In this document: positions 48,600 to 58,142 of the stretch, one piece after another | How positions within the stretch are numbered: position 1 is the stretch's first letter | How the letters are laid out: each line of letters begins with the position of its first letter | DNA from: Algibacter pacificus | GTDB taxonomy: Bacteria > Bacteroidota > Bacteroidia > Flavobacteriales > Flavobacteriaceae | DNA length: 64,000 nt | Direction of reading: 5' to 3' | NCBI RefSeq assembly: GCF_008033385.1 | Contig: NZ_VOGY01000012.1 | Span: 87,403-151,402, forward strand | Translations under genes and position numbers: made by a program | Notes under the pieces: generated by a model | Database searches by the model: none | What the model was told of the DNA's origin: nothing | The model's input: the letters and a program-made list of their open reading frames with translations, nothing else

Positions 48600-49379
48600 T
48601 TAATCTATAAAATCGATGTTTTTTAGAATGAGGCCAGATGCGGGAGCAATATAATTCATTTTAATTGTGCTTTCTGGTTTTAAACTCTCTTTAATATCTT
48701 GAAGCGTTAGCTTGCCTTTTCCTAAATCTATAAGCGTTCCCATCATAATTCTAATTTGATTTCTCATAAAACCCTGGCCTTGAACCCGTAAAATATAGGT
48801 TTTTTCTGGAAAGTAATTTGCCGTATAAATGGTGTTTTCTACTAATTCGCACAATAAGATTTCACGAGTATAAACACCGTTATCTGTAGGTTTGTAACAA
48901 TAACTTTTTAAGTAATTTTCACCTTCAAAAAGTTTGGCACCTTGTTTCATTAACTCGATATCCAAATCATCTAAAATAGTGGTCATTATTGGTGCGCAAA
49001 ACGGGTGGCACTTTTCGCCAAAGGCAAATAAATACAAATACTCTTTAATTTTGGAGTTTTGAATGATGTTGAATTTAGCATCTACTTCTTTAATATCCAA
49101 AGCACGAATATCTTGTGGTAAATTGGTGTTAAAAAGCTCTAAAAACGCCGGTAAATCTTCAATAGGTTCAAACAGAAAAAGCTCTATTGCTGCGGATTCC
49201 GCCGAAACCATAGCATCGGTTCTACCCGAACTTAAACTTTTAAAACGTTTCCCTTCAAGAATATAGTTAAACGTTCTATCTACCATTAAATGCAAGGTTT
49301 TCACGTCTGGCTGTTTTTGCCAACCATGAAAACGATAGCCTAAATATTGAATAGTTATGAGGTAAAAATATTTTTTCAA
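48600..49379 (-). CDS. truA: tRNA pseudouridine synthase A (TruA)
   Basis: The 259-residue protein has the catalytic Asp in LSSGRTDAMVSAESAAIEL, the N-terminal YFYLITIQYLGYRFHGWQKQ, and the C-terminal RVQGQGFMRNQIRIMMGTLI. It makes pseudouridine at positions 38-40 in tRNA anticodon arms. The start is TTG at 49379, with no ATG or GTG beforehand that fits the family N-terminus. It is downstream of the his operon on the same strand, with a gap of only 13 bp after hisIE, so it may be part of that transcript. Confidence 0.88.
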   Translation of the reverse strand: MKKYFYLITIQYLGYRFHGWQKQPDVKTLHLMVDRTFNYILEGKRFKSLSSGRTDAMVSAESAAIELFLFEPIEDLPAFLELFNTNLPQDIRALDIKEVDAKFNIIQNSKIKEYLYLFAFGEKCHPFCAPIMTTILDDLDIELMKQGAKLFEGENYLKSYCYKPTDNGVYTREILLCELVENTIYTANYFPEKTYILRVQGQGFMRNQIRIMMGTLIDLGKGKLTLQDIKESLKPESTIKMNYIAPASGLILKNIDFID

Positions 49380-49392
49380 ATGAATGAACTAC

Positions 49393-49986
49393 TTATTTAT
49401 GTCTTGCTTTTAATTCGTTTTCAATATCTTTTAAAGAGAAGCCTTTAGCTTGTAATAACATGAGATAGTGAAACATTAAATCTGCCGATTCATAAATAAA
49501 CAACTCGTCATTATTGTCCATAGCTTCAATAACCGTTTCTACCGCTTCCTCTCCTACCTTTTGAGCTACTTTGTTTATACCTTTTGCAAATAAGCTGGCC
49601 ACATAAGATTTATTTGTGTCCTTATTGGCAACGCGTTCGGTAATCACATCTTCTAAGGTTGAAAAGAAACCATAATTAGGTTTATTTTCTCCTGCCCAAC
49701 AAGTGCCTGTACCTTTATGACAAGTAGGCCCAACAGGATTTACCTGAACAAGCAATGTATCATTATCGCAATCGTTTTTAATATCGACTAAGTTTAAAAA
49801 GTTGCCACTTTCTTCACCTTTTGTCCAAAGACGCTGCTTGCTTCTACTGAAAAAAGTCACTTTTTTCGTTTCTAAGGTTTTTTGATAAGAGGCTTCATTC
49901 ATATACCCCAACATCAAAACATTTTTTGTTGTGGCATCTTGAATAATTGCAGGTACTAAGCCGTTACTGTCGTATTTAATAGTCAT
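49393..49986 (-). CDS. hisI: Phosphoribosyl-AMP cyclohydrolase / phosphoribosyl-ATP pyrophosphatase (bifunctional)
   Basis: The 197-residue HisIE fusion does steps 2 and 3 of histidine synthesis. The N-terminal cyclohydrolase has VTFFSRSKQRLWTKGEESGN and PTCHKGTGTCW (metal-binding Cys). The C-terminal pyrophosphatase has LEDVITERV, GEEAVETVIEAM and ADLMFHYLMLL. It is the last his gene here, 45 bp after hisF. Confidence 0.94.
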   Translation of the reverse strand: MTIKYDSNGLVPAIIQDATTKNVLMLGYMNEASYQKTLETKKVTFFSRSKQRLWTKGEESGNFLNLVDIKNDCDNDTLLVQVNPVGPTCHKGTGTCWAGENKPNYGFFSTLEDVITERVANKDTNKSYVASLFAKGINKVAQKVGEEAVETVIEAMDNNDELFIYESADLMFHYLMLLQAKGFSLKDIENELKARHK

Positions 49987-50031
49987 GATAATTTTTTTAT
50001 GTTACTGAAATTAATTCAGCCCGCCGACTTA

Positions 50032-50787
50032 TTATAGTCGAACTTCTATATGATTTGCTTTTAATTCTTTCTTTAATTCGGGGATTGGAATTTCACCAAA
50101 ATGGAACACACTTGCAGCCAATGCTGCATCCGATTTTCCAAGCTCAAAGGTATCAATAAAATGTTGAACATTCCCTGCGCCACCCGATGCGATTATAGGA
50201 ATATTTAAGGTTTCGGATAATTTAGCTAATGCTTCGTTTGCAAAACCATTTTTTGTACCGTCGTGATTCATGGAGGTGAATAAAATTTCACCAGCTCCTC
50301 GGGTTTCTACTTCTTTTGCCCATTCAAATAAATCAATATCTGTCGGGATACTTCCTCCAGCCAAATGTACTTTCCATTGGCCGTCAACTTCTTTAGCATC
50401 GATAGCTACCACAACACATTGACTTCCAAATTTATTCGATAATTCGTTTACCAATTCCGGGCGTTTAACTGCAGAAGAGTTAATAGACACTTTATCGGCT
50501 CCGCAATGTAATAATTGGTCAACATGCTCCACAGAGGAAATTCCTCCGCCAACGGTAAACGGAATATTCACTTGTTCAGCCACACGTAAAACCATATCTA
50601 AAGTGGTACCTCTACCTTCTAAAGTTGCCGATATATCAAGAAACACAAGTTCATCTGCTCCTACGTCTGCATATTGTTTAGCGAGTTCTACAGGGTCTCC
50701 CGCATCGCGTAAATCAACGAAATTCACACCTTTTACGGTACGTCCGTTTTTAATATCTAAACAAGGAATTATTCTTTTTGTAAGCAT
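50032..50787 (-). CDS. hisF: Imidazole glycerol phosphate synthase cyclase subunit
   Basis: The 251-residue TIM barrel starts [20 protein letters not shown] with the catalytic Asp in CLDIK. The second phosphate site is VVAIDAKEV and the C-terminal loops include [13 protein letters not shown]. It forms the IGP/AICAR pair with HisH as glutaminase. It is 66 bp after hisA in gene order. Confidence 0.96.
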   Translation of the reverse strand: MLTKRIIPCLDIKNGRTVKGVNFVDLRDAGDPVELAKQYADVGADELVFLDISATLEGRGTTLDMVLRVAEQVNIPFTVGGGISSVEHVDQLLHCGADKVSINSSAVKRPELVNELSNKFGSQCVVVAIDAKEVDGQWKVHLAGGSIPTDIDLFEWAKEVETRGAGEILFTSMNHDGTKNGFANEALAKLSETLNIPIIASGGAGNVQHFIDTFELGKSDAALAASVFHFGEIPIPELKKELKANHIEVRL

Positions 50788-50853
50788 TTTTTTTAATGGT
50801 TGTTAGTTTTTAGTTGCTGGTTATTAGAAAATAAGAAACAGACTAAAAACGAA

Positions 50854-51582
50854 TTAAGATTTGTTTAAAATGAAATCCTCTAATTGTTTTAAGCTGATTT
50901 TATTCTCGTAAATGGCTTTCCCTATTATGGTGCCTTCGCAACCTAATTCGGCTAATTTTGGTAATTCATCAAAGGTTGAAATACCTCCACTTGCAATTAA
51001 TTTTATGTTAGGCAATTCATTCAGCATTTTTTCATATAAGTCGAAAGACGGTCCTTCTAGCATGCCGTCTTTAGCGATATCTGTACAAATAACATACTGC
51101 ACCCCTTCTTTTTGATAGTTCTTTATAAATGGAATTAAATCTTCATCAGATTCTTCCAACCAACCACTAATCGCTATTTTTTCATTATTAGCATCGGCAC
51201 CTAAAATAATTTTATTGGCTCCAAATTTAGACAACCAATTTTTAAAAACATCTGGTTGCTTAACCGCAATACTACCACCTGTAATTTGTCCCGCACCCGA
51301 TTCGAAAGCAATACGTAAATCCTCATCGGTTTTTAAACCACCACCAAAATCAATTTTTAAGCTAGTTTTAGTAGCTATAGTTTCCAACACTTTATGATTC
51401 ACAATATGGCTCGCTTTTGCACCATCCAAATCTACCAAATGTAAATACTCAATACCATGAGCTTCGTATTGTTTAGCGATTTCTAAAGGATGTTCATTAT
51501 ATATTTTTTTGGTATTATAATCGCCTTTTGATAAGCGAACACACTTTCCGTCTATAATATCTATTGCTGGTATTATTCTCAT
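50854..51582 (-). CDS. hisA: 1-(5-phosphoribosyl)-5-[(5-phosphoribosylamino)methylideneamino] imidazole-4-carboxamide isomerase
   Basis: The 242-residue TIM barrel opens [20 protein letters not shown] with catalytic Asp in PAIDI. The other catalytic Asp region is [20 protein letters not shown]. The C-terminal [12 protein letters not shown] completes the phosphate sites. It is between hisF and hisH in the operon. Upstream, 51582-51617 holds an 18-bp tandem repeat (unit TTGTTATTTGGTTACTCG). Confidence 0.95.
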   Translation of the reverse strand: MRIIPAIDIIDGKCVRLSKGDYNTKKIYNEHPLEIAKQYEAHGIEYLHLVDLDGAKASHIVNHKVLETIATKTSLKIDFGGGLKTDEDLRIAFESGAGQITGGSIAVKQPDVFKNWLSKFGANKIILGADANNEKIAISGWLEESDEDLIPFIKNYQKEGVQYVICTDIAKDGMLEGPSFDLYEKMLNELPNIKLIASGGISTFDELPKLAELGCEGTIIGKAIYENKISLKQLEDFILNKS

Positions 51583-51617
51583 TGTTATTTGGTTACTCGT
51601 TGTTATTTGGTTACTTG
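51582..51617. repeat. 18-bp tandem repeat between hisH and hisA
   Basis: Two copies of TTGTTATTTGGTTACT(C/T)G, 17 of 18 bases the same (51582-51599 and 51600-51617). It lies in the hisH-hisA gap. No function is apparent; it may be a local duplication. Confidence 0.6.
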
Positions 51618-51647
51618 TTTCCCTTGATTGTAATTACAGGTTGCAAA

Positions 51648-52229
51648 TTAAAGGTCTAAGAAATTTTGTAAAATTTTAGCGCCTTCAGTGCCACTTTTCT
51701 CTGGGTGAAATTGTACACCATAAAAATTATTATGCTGTAAAGCCGATGCATAATTTAAGCCATAATCTGTTTTTGCTATGGTTTCTTTGCAATGCTCTGC
51801 ATAGTAACTATGTACTAAATACATGTATTCATTTTCCTTTAAACCCTTAAATAAATCGGATTTTAAATCTTTAATCACATTCCAGCCCATGTGCGGTACT
51901 TTTACAGAATGATCAAAACGTTTTACATCGGTTTGAAAAATACCAAGTCCCTTTGTGTTTCCTTCCTCAGTCGTTTTGCACATTAATTGCATCCCCAAAC
52001 AAATCCCTAAAACAGGTTGTTTTAACTTCGGAATTAAATCGGCTAAGCCACTTTCTTCAAGCATTTTCATGGCAGAACTCGCCTCGCCCACACCTGGGAA
52101 AATAACTTTATCGGCAGCCAGAATTTCTTCTGGATTGTTTGATAAAACTGCATCAATCCCTAAGCGTTTAAAAGCAAATTGTATACTTTTAATATTCCCA
52201 GCACCGTAATTTATTATAACTAATTTCAT
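51648..52229 (-). CDS. hisH: Imidazole glycerol phosphate synthase glutaminase subunit
   Basis: The product is 193 residues from MKLVIINYGAGNIKSIQFAF (ATG at 52229). The class I glutaminase has LGICLGMQLMC (catalytic Cys) and VQFHPEKSG (His/Glu), giving ammonia to HisF. An open frame extends to 52283, but the strand-1 motif IINYGAGN marks the real start. It follows hisB. Confidence 0.95.
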   Translation of the reverse strand: MKLVIINYGAGNIKSIQFAFKRLGIDAVLSNNPEEILAADKVIFPGVGEASSAMKMLEESGLADLIPKLKQPVLGICLGMQLMCKTTEEGNTKGLGIFQTDVKRFDHSVKVPHMGWNVIKDLKSDLFKGLKENEYMYLVHSYYAEHCKETIAKTDYGLNYASALQHNNFYGVQFHPEKSGTEGAKILQNFLDL

Positions 52230-52302
52230 TCTTTTATTGTTTGTTTTAGCTCGTTTATTTATAGTTATACCAATAACCATCAACTAAAAACCAAAAACCA
52301 TT

Positions 52303-53436
52303 TTATAGCATCCCTTTTGTACTTGGTAAAAACATTTTGTTAGCATCTCTTTTTACCGCCATTTTCATCGCTTTTGCGAAAGCTTTAAAAATGCCTTCTA
52401 TTTTATGATGTTCGTTTACACCTTCAGCTTTTACATTAAGGTTACATTTTGCGCCATCGGTAAACGACTTAAACAAATGATAAAACATTTCTGTTGGCAT
52501 ATCACCTATTTTTTCACGTTTAAATGCCGCATCCCATTCTAACCAATTTCTACCACCAAAATCAACAGCTACTTGCGCTAAACAATCGTCCATTGGTAAA
52601 CAGAACCCGTAACGCTCAATACCTAATTTATTTCCTAAAGCTTTATTGAATAACTCCCCTAAAGCAATCATGGTATCTTCAATAGTATGGTGTTCATCTA
52701 CGTTTAAATCGCCATCTACTTTTACTGTTAAATCCATGGCGCCATGACGACCAATTTGATCTAACATGTGATCGAAAAACGATAAACCCGTATCAATATC
52801 ATTCTTACCCGAACCGTCTAAATTCAGTTTAATATAAATTTTAGTTTCATTAGTATTTCTTGTTATTTCTTGAACACGATCTTCTAATTTCAAGAAATTA
52901 TAAATAGCTTCCCAATCGTTACTTTCTAAAGCGATATAAGGATCTAAAGCTTCACGTTTTACCGTAATTTCATCGGTTCCTAAATGTGTTTCATCATTAA
53001 TAAAAATCCCTTTAGAACCTAAGTTTTTCGCTAATTCGATATCGGTTAATCGATCGCCAATTACGAAAGAGTTTTCTAAATCGTATTCATCAGAAAAAAA
53101 CTTCGTCAATAAACCTGTATTTGGCTTTCTTGTTGGTGCATTATCTTTAGCGTAAGTTTCATCGATATAAACCTCTTTAAACTCAATACCTTCATTCTTA
53201 AAAGTACTTAATACAAAGTTGTGTATTGGCCAAAATTTCTCAGACGGATTATCAGGCGTTCCCAAACCATCTTGGTTGGTTACCATAACAATTTCGTAAT
53301 CTAACTCTTTACAAATTTTACCTAAAAATTGAAATACTTTCGGATAAAAAACGAGTTTTTCAAACGAATCCACTTGTTCATCTGCTGGCTCTTTAATTAA
53401 TGTGCCATCGCGGTCTATAAATAGTACTTTTTTCAT
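52303..53436 (-). CDS. hisB: Bifunctional histidinol-phosphatase / imidazoleglycerol-phosphate dehydratase
   Basis: The 377-residue fusion has an N-terminal HAD phosphatase ([17 protein letters not shown], catalytic Asp; [16 protein letters not shown]) and a C-terminal dehydratase ([29 protein letters not shown] and [18 protein letters not shown] metal sites, close to the usual reading). It does steps 6 and 8. Bifunctional HisB occurs in enterics and many Bacteroidota. Confidence 0.94.
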   Translation of the reverse strand: MKKVLFIDRDGTLIKEPADEQVDSFEKLVFYPKVFQFLGKICKELDYEIVMVTNQDGLGTPDNPSEKFWPIHNFVLSTFKNEGIEFKEVYIDETYAKDNAPTRKPNTGLLTKFFSDEYDLENSFVIGDRLTDIELAKNLGSKGIFINDETHLGTDEITVKREALDPYIALESNDWEAIYNFLKLEDRVQEITRNTNETKIYIKLNLDGSGKNDIDTGLSFFDHMLDQIGRHGAMDLTVKVDGDLNVDEHHTIEDTMIALGELFNKALGNKLGIERYGFCLPMDDCLAQVAVDFGGRNWLEWDAAFKREKIGDMPTEMFYHLFKSFTDGAKCNLNVKAEGVNEHHKIEGIFKAFAKAMKMAVKRDANKMFLPSTKGML

Positions 53437-53558
53437 ATCACTTGTTATAACCCTGAATTTATTTCAGGGTCTCTTAATTAATCATGAGACTTTTTAATTC
53501 TGGATTGGTTTCTTTTATTAAGTTCCATTTCCATGCTTTATGCCTATTTTTTATAAGT

Positions 53559-54605
53559 TCAGGATTTCGAAATTAATAAAAGATTTTTTATTAATTCCTC
53601 ATTCTCCTCCTTGGTTCCAACTGTAAATCTCAAACAATTTTCACATCCAAATTGCGTCGTTCTATTTCTAACTACAACTCCCTTTTCAACTAATTCATTA
53701 TAACGTTTTGTAGCATCATCCACCTTGGTCAATATAAAATTAGCATCGGAAGGATATATTTTTGACACAAAAGAAATGGTTTCCAAATCTGAAATTAACC
53801 TGCTACGTTCTTCAAGAATATTTTTGATTTGGTTTTTGGTTAACTCCTTGTTTGTTAACAACTCAACAGCCTTTATTTGACTTAACTCATTAACGTTATA
53901 AGGTGGTTTTATGGTATTTAAAACTTTAAGAATGTCTTCGGAAGCATAACAGATTCCCATTCTTATTCCTGCCATACCATAAGCTTTTGAAAGCGTTTGA
54001 GTAATTACTAAATTAGGAAATTCTTCCAAACGCGTCAACCAACTTTTTTCTTTTGAAAAGTCGATATAAGCTTCATCAATAACCACTAAACCTTTAAACT
54101 CGTTTAGTAATTTTTCAACCGATGCATTTGAAAAACTATTCCCGGATGGATTATTTGGTGAGCACAAAAACAACACTTTACTATTCGTATCTGCAGCCTC
54201 TAAAATGGCATCTACTTTAGGTTGAAAATCATCTTCTGTTAAGTTTACCTTACGTATTTCAACCGCATTTAAATTGGCCAAAACCTCGTACATTCCGTAA
54301 GTAGGCGGTAATGAAATTACATTATCTTGATTCGGTTCGCAGAAGGCTCTAAAAATTAAATCGAGGACTTCATCGCTCCCATTTCCTAAAAGAATTTTAC
54401 TGGTTGGAACGCCTTTAATTTCCGATAACACCGCTTTTACACGCTTTTGTTGCGGATCTGGATAACGATTAACACCGTTATTAAACGGGTTTTCATTAGC
54501 GTCTAAAAACACCATAGCATCGCTATTGCCTTGAAACTCATCACGTGCTGATGAGTACGGCTTAAGTGCTTTTATTACTGGTCTTATTAAATTTTGAATA
54601 TTCAT
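53559..54605 (-). CDS. hisC: Histidinol-phosphate aminotransferase
   Basis: The 348-residue fold I PLP enzyme has VFLDANENPFNNGVNRYPDP, ILLGNGSDEVLDLIFRAF, LCSPNNPSGNSF and VIDEAYIDFS. The PLP lysine is in TQTLSKAYGMAGIRMG. The ATG at 54605 overlaps the hisD stop codon by one base, indicating translational coupling. A gap of 122 bp separates it from hisB. Confidence 0.95.
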   Translation of the reverse strand: MNIQNLIRPVIKALKPYSSARDEFQGNSDAMVFLDANENPFNNGVNRYPDPQQKRVKAVLSEIKGVPTSKILLGNGSDEVLDLIFRAFCEPNQDNVISLPPTYGMYEVLANLNAVEIRKVNLTEDDFQPKVDAILEAADTNSKVLFLCSPNNPSGNSFSNASVEKLLNEFKGLVVIDEAYIDFSKEKSWLTRLEEFPNLVITQTLSKAYGMAGIRMGICYASEDILKVLNTIKPPYNVNELSQIKAVELLTNKELTKNQIKNILEERSRLISDLETISFVSKIYPSDANFILTKVDDATKRYNELVEKGVVVRNRTTQFGCENCLRFTVGTKEENEELIKNLLLISKS

Positions 54606-55888
54606 TATTGTAAATCCTTTAATCGAATTGAAACTGCATTTTTATGTGCTTGCAATCCTTCGGCTTCAGCCATTAATTCAATGGTTTCTCCAATATTTAA
54701 TAAACCGGCTTTAGATATTTTCTGAAATGTCATTTGTTTTAAAAAGCTATCTAAATTAACACCCGAATAGGCTTTACTAAATCCATTGGTTGGCAAAGTA
54801 TGGTTGGTTCCCGAGGCGTAATCTCCAGCACTTTCCGGTGTATAATCGCCAATAAAAACAGACCCTGCATTACGGATACCATCGACATAGAAATCATTTT
54901 CTTCGGTACAAATAATAAAGTGTTCCGGACCATATTCGTTAATCATTTCTAAAGCTAGTTCATGATTTTCAACATAAATCAACTTCGAATTTGCGATCGC
55001 TTTTTCGGCAATCGCTTGACGCGGAAGTACCGCTAACTGCTTTTCAATTTCAGCTGAAACATCTTCAATAATCGATTGAGATGTAGATACCAAAAGCACC
55101 TGACTATCAACACCATGCTCCGCTTGACTTAACAAATCGGAAGCAATATATGATGCATTCGCACTTTTATCGGCAACTACCAATAATTCGCTTGGTCCAG
55201 CAGGCATATCAATCGCCACACCGTGTTTGGTTGCCAATTGCTTTGCAACCGTTACAAACTGATTTCCCGGTCCAAATATTTTATACACCTGTGGAATGGT
55301 TTCGGTGCCAAAAGTTAATCCAGCAACTGCTTGAATCCCACCTACTTTAATAATTTTAGTTACACCGCATAAATTTGCTGCAAATAGAATTTCTGGAGCT
55401 AATTCACCTTGTTTATTTGGAGGCGAGCATAACACAATCTCTTTGCATCCTGCAATTTGTGCAGGAACTGCCAACATTAAAACCGTTGAGAACAAAGGCG
55501 CTGTTCCTCCTGGAATATACAAACCCACTTTTTCAATAGGTCGTTTTTCTTGCCAGCATGATACACCGTTTGTGGTTTCGACTTCTACCTTTGCTGTACG
55601 TTGTGCTTTATGAAAGCTTTCAATATTAGCTTTTGCAGTTTTAATGGCCTTTTTAAGATTTTCAGGAACTGTATTTATAGCAGCTTCAATCTCTTTTGTA
55701 GACACGATATTGGTTTCTAAATCGACGCCATCAAAACGAACGGTATAGGCTTTTATAGCGGCATCACCTTTAGCTACAACATCTTGAAACACATTGGTTA
55801 CAATGCCTTCAATATCATTTACAGTTTGGGTTGGGCGTTCTAAAATAGCCTTCCAATCTGTTTTATTTGGATTATTTATTATTTGCAT
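54605..55888 (-). CDS. hisD: Histidinol dehydrogenase
   Basis: The product is 427 residues from MQIINNPNKTDWKAILERP (ATG at 55888). It catalyses the last two oxidation steps to histidine with NAD and zinc. GLYIPGGTAPLFSTVLMLAVP, GPGNQFVTVAKQLA, MPAGPSELLVV, LLSQAEHGVDSQVLLV (zinc Gln/His) and YGPEHFIICT are conserved. An in-frame upstream ATG at 55909 is less likely. Confidence 0.95.
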   Translation of the reverse strand: MQIINNPNKTDWKAILERPTQTVNDIEGIVTNVFQDVVAKGDAAIKAYTVRFDGVDLETNIVSTKEIEAAINTVPENLKKAIKTAKANIESFHKAQRTAKVEVETTNGVSCWQEKRPIEKVGLYIPGGTAPLFSTVLMLAVPAQIAGCKEIVLCSPPNKQGELAPEILFAANLCGVTKIIKVGGIQAVAGLTFGTETIPQVYKIFGPGNQFVTVAKQLATKHGVAIDMPAGPSELLVVADKSANASYIASDLLSQAEHGVDSQVLLVSTSQSIIEDVSAEIEKQLAVLPRQAIAEKAIANSKLIYVENHELALEMINEYGPEHFIICTEENDFYVDGIRNAGSVFIGDYTPESAGDYASGTNHTLPTNGFSKAYSGVNLDSFLKQMTFQKISKAGLLNIGETIELMAEAEGLQAHKNAVSIRLKDLQ

Positions 55889-55907
55889 TTTGAATCTCTT
55901 TATTATC

Positions 55908-55927
55908 ATTTCCGCGAAAGCGAAAAC
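55908..55927. repeat. Small palindrome in the hisG-hisD gap (copy 1)
   Basis: ATTTCCGCGAAAGCGAAAAC: imperfect inverted arms TTTCCGC / GCGAAAA around GAAA. It is one of a group of REP-like short palindromes (also 55961-55980 and 24166-24185). Confidence 0.4.
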
Positions 55928-55960
55928 CTTTTAAAACGAAACGATAAACTTATTAATGAG

Positions 55961-55980
55961 ATTTCCGTTTTCACGGAAAT
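55961..55980. repeat. Small palindrome in the hisG-hisD gap (copy 2)
   Basis: ATTTCCGTTTTCACGGAAAT: perfect 7-bp arms ATTTCCG / CGGAAAT around a 6-nt loop. It lies 15 bp after the hisG stop and could also affect hisD mRNA. Confidence 0.45.
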
Positions 55981-55995
55981 ATAAAAATAAACGAA

Positions 55996-56853
55996 TTAAA
56001 GCACCATTTTTTCAATTGGACAAACCAAAATACCTTGTGCGCCGTTTGCTTTTAAGCCTTCAATAATATTCCAAAAATCATTTTTCGGAATTACCGAGTG
56101 CACAGAACTCCAACCTTCTTGTGCTAATGGCAATACGGTTGGACTTTTCATCCCTGGTAGTAATGAAATAATAGCGTCTAACTTATCATTTGGAGCATTT
56201 AATAATACGTATTTTGAATTTCTTCCTTTTAAAACCGATTGAATTCTAAATTGAATAGTATCTAAAATGGCTTGTTTCCCTTCGCTTAAAACTGGAGAAA
56301 CGGCTAAAACCGCTTCCGATTTCAAAATAGTTTCAACCTCTTTCAGGTTGTTTTTAAACAAGGTACTACCACTAGAAACAATATCGCAAATTGCATCGGC
56401 CAAACCAATATTTGGGGCAATTTCTACAGATCCATTAATAATATGAATATTGGCTTTTACACCATTTTGATCTAAATATTGTTGTACTGTATTTGGATAA
56501 GATGTTGCAATGCGCATACCATCTAAATCCTTAATACTGTTGTAATTTGCGTCTTTTGGTACTGCAATACAAACGCGACAGCTAGAAAAGCCTAATTTTT
56601 CGGCAACAATTATACCTTCGCCTTTTTCGATTAAAACGTTTTCTCCAATGATAGCAGCATCTACTACGCCATCTTTTAAATACTGAGGAATATCGCCGTT
56701 TCTTAAGTAAAATACTTCAACAGGAAAATCCTTAGCCGAAGCTTTTAATTGATCTTTTCCGTTATCGATAGAAATACCAATAGCTTTTAAAAGTGACATG
56801 GAGTCTTCGTTTAGACGTCCTGATTTCTGTACTGCAATTCTTAGTTTACTCAT
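55996..56853 (-). CDS. hisG: ATP phosphoribosyltransferase (long form)
   Basis: The product is 285 residues from MSKLRIAVQKSGRLNEDSM (ATG at 56853). It does the first step of histidine synthesis. PQYLKDGVVDAAIIGENVL, RIATSYPNTVQQYL and INGSVEIAPNIGLADAICDIVSSG (PRPP loop) match, and the C-terminal regulatory domain (SPTVLPLAQEGWSSVHSVI) indicates the long form with His feedback. It is the first structural gene of the operon, preceded by an attenuator. Confidence 0.95.
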   Translation of the reverse strand: MSKLRIAVQKSGRLNEDSMSLLKAIGISIDNGKDQLKASAKDFPVEVFYLRNGDIPQYLKDGVVDAAIIGENVLIEKGEGIIVAEKLGFSSCRVCIAVPKDANYNSIKDLDGMRIATSYPNTVQQYLDQNGVKANIHIINGSVEIAPNIGLADAICDIVSSGSTLFKNNLKEVETILKSEAVLAVSPVLSEGKQAILDTIQFRIQSVLKGRNSKYVLLNAPNDKLDAIISLLPGMKSPTVLPLAQEGWSSVHSVIPKNDFWNIIEGLKANGAQGILVCPIEKMVL

Positions 56854-56891
56854 TATATTGTTTTTATGAGTTTGAAACAATCTCGTTGGTT

Positions 56892-56930
56892 TTAAAAAAA
56901 TAAACCCGCTTGATTGGCTCAAACGGGTTT
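56892..56930 (-). terminator. Histidine operon attenuator: intrinsic terminator in the leader
   Basis: On the minus strand the RNA has AAACCCGUUUGA, loop GCCAA, then UCAAGCGGGUUU: a 12-bp stem with one G-U pair, followed directly by A and eight U (56892-56899). It lies between the leader peptide and hisG, so it is an attenuator. The competing antiterminator pairs CTCAAGCG (56967-56974), inside the leader ORF, with CGTTTGAG (56918-56925), the 5' arm of the terminator: 8 bp with one G-U. Confidence 0.85.
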
Positions 56931-56960
56931 AAAAATATGTCGATTTTATTCAATACATTT

Positions 56961-57014
56961 TCAGTTCGCTTGAGAGCAAATATGAAAATGATGATGTAAT
57001 TGAATAAAAGTCAT
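56961..57014 (-). CDS. Histidine operon leader peptide (17 aa, His-rich)
   Basis: An ATG at 57014 opens a 17-codon frame ending in TGA at 56961: MTFIQLHHHFHICSQAN. It has four His codons (CAT, three in a row plus one more) and so is a sensor of charged tRNA-His. Ribosome stalling at the His codons would leave the downstream segment free to form the antiterminator. It sits about 108 bp before hisG and directly downstream of a promoter match. The frame is too short for normal ORF callers. Confidence 0.85.
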   Translation of the reverse strand: MTFIQLHHHFHICSQAN

Positions 57015-57036
57015 GTCTTTTGTTTTTATAACGATA

Positions 57037-57069
57037 CAAATATGCAAAATATATGTTTAAAAAGCCAAA
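57037..57069 (-). promoter_or_regulatory. Candidate his operon promoter
   Basis: On the minus strand TTTG (57066-57069) is followed after 21 bp by CATATTTG (57037-57044), a 7-of-8 match to TAnnTTTG. This would place transcription start about 57030, 15-20 bases before the leader-peptide ATG. Confidence 0.5.
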
Positions 57070-57179
57070 CAAAAGAGAAATAAATTCTCAATATTTATAC
57101 TTTTTTTAGTTTTGTTTAAAAAACAATAATTAATCTTCAAAAGAAGGTTTAAAAAATTGCATTGTTTTTCAAATAGGCT

Positions 57180-57995
57180 TTATTGATTTCCTAAAATAAT
57201 TGGCATACCACTATCGCCAGAACCAATAACAATGACTTTACTATTTGGAGATTCAGCTAATTTAATAGTCGCTTCAATACCTTTATCTTGTAAAATCATA
57301 CTGTTTAACGACGCACTTAAAATACGGTTAGCATCGGCTTTACCTTGGGCTTCAATAATTTGTTTTTGCGCTTCTTTATCGGCCGTAATTAATCTAAATT
57401 CGTATTCTAAAGATTCTTGTTCTTGTTTCAATTTACGTTCAATCGCGTCTTTTATGGTCGCAGGCAAAGTGACATCTCTAACTAACACTTCATTTAATTG
57501 TATGTATTGATCTGAAACAATTTTTCTTGTTTCTTCAAAAATTTCTTGTTGAATGGCGTCTCTTTTACTAGAGTATAATTGCTCTGGTGTATAACGCCCA
57601 ACTACGCTTCTTGCAGCCGATCTAATGGCAGGAAGCAATACGCGTTCTTTATACATTTCGCTCTTTTCTTGATGCAGTCGTCCTAAATTTTTAAAATCAG
57701 GTTGAAACCATACTGATGCTTCTAATTTTATATCCAATCCGTTAGACGACAATACGTTCATTTTTTCAAGAATTTCTTGTTGTCTTACCTCATAAATAAA
57801 CACCTTGTTCCAAGGGGCTACAATATGAAAACCTTCGCCTAATGCAGGCTCATCGACAACTACTCCTTCTCCAAAAGTTCTAAATAAAACACCTGCTTCT
57901 CCAGAATCTATAGTAACAGCAGATTTTGATAATGTAATGACTAGTACAACCGCGGCAATAATGAACGGGAATGCTATTTTGGGTAATTTTTCCAT
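57180..57995 (-). CDS. Prohibitin/SPFH (band 7) family protein
   Basis: The 271-residue protein has an N-terminal membrane anchor (IAFPFIIAAVVLVITLSKS), an SPFH domain (IDSGEAGVLFRTFGEGVV, VDEPALGEGFHIVAPWNKV) and a prohibitin-like helical region (AIRSAARSVVGRYTPEQLYS, AIERKLKQEQESLEYEFRL). It probably forms membrane-bound rings. It ends in IVIGSGDSGMPIILGNQ. No neighbouring protease is present. A gap of 165 bp separates it from the leader-peptide region. Confidence 0.88.
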   Translation of the reverse strand: MEKLPKIAFPFIIAAVVLVITLSKSAVTIDSGEAGVLFRTFGEGVVVDEPALGEGFHIVAPWNKVFIYEVRQQEILEKMNVLSSNGLDIKLEASVWFQPDFKNLGRLHQEKSEMYKERVLLPAIRSAARSVVGRYTPEQLYSSKRDAIQQEIFEETRKIVSDQYIQLNEVLVRDVTLPATIKDAIERKLKQEQESLEYEFRLITADKEAQKQIIEAQGKADANRILSASLNSMILQDKGIEATIKLAESPNSKVIVIGSGDSGMPIILGNQ

Positions 57996-58142
57996 TTTAA
58001 TAATTTAGTTAAGTTGTAAAGATACAGTATTAATATATTTTTAGCGAATTTAAACTAGACAATACCCTGTATTATTTTTGTTAAAACCTTTGAAGTTGAC
58101 TACTTAAATTTGTACATTTCATTTACATTAAAATTTAATATT

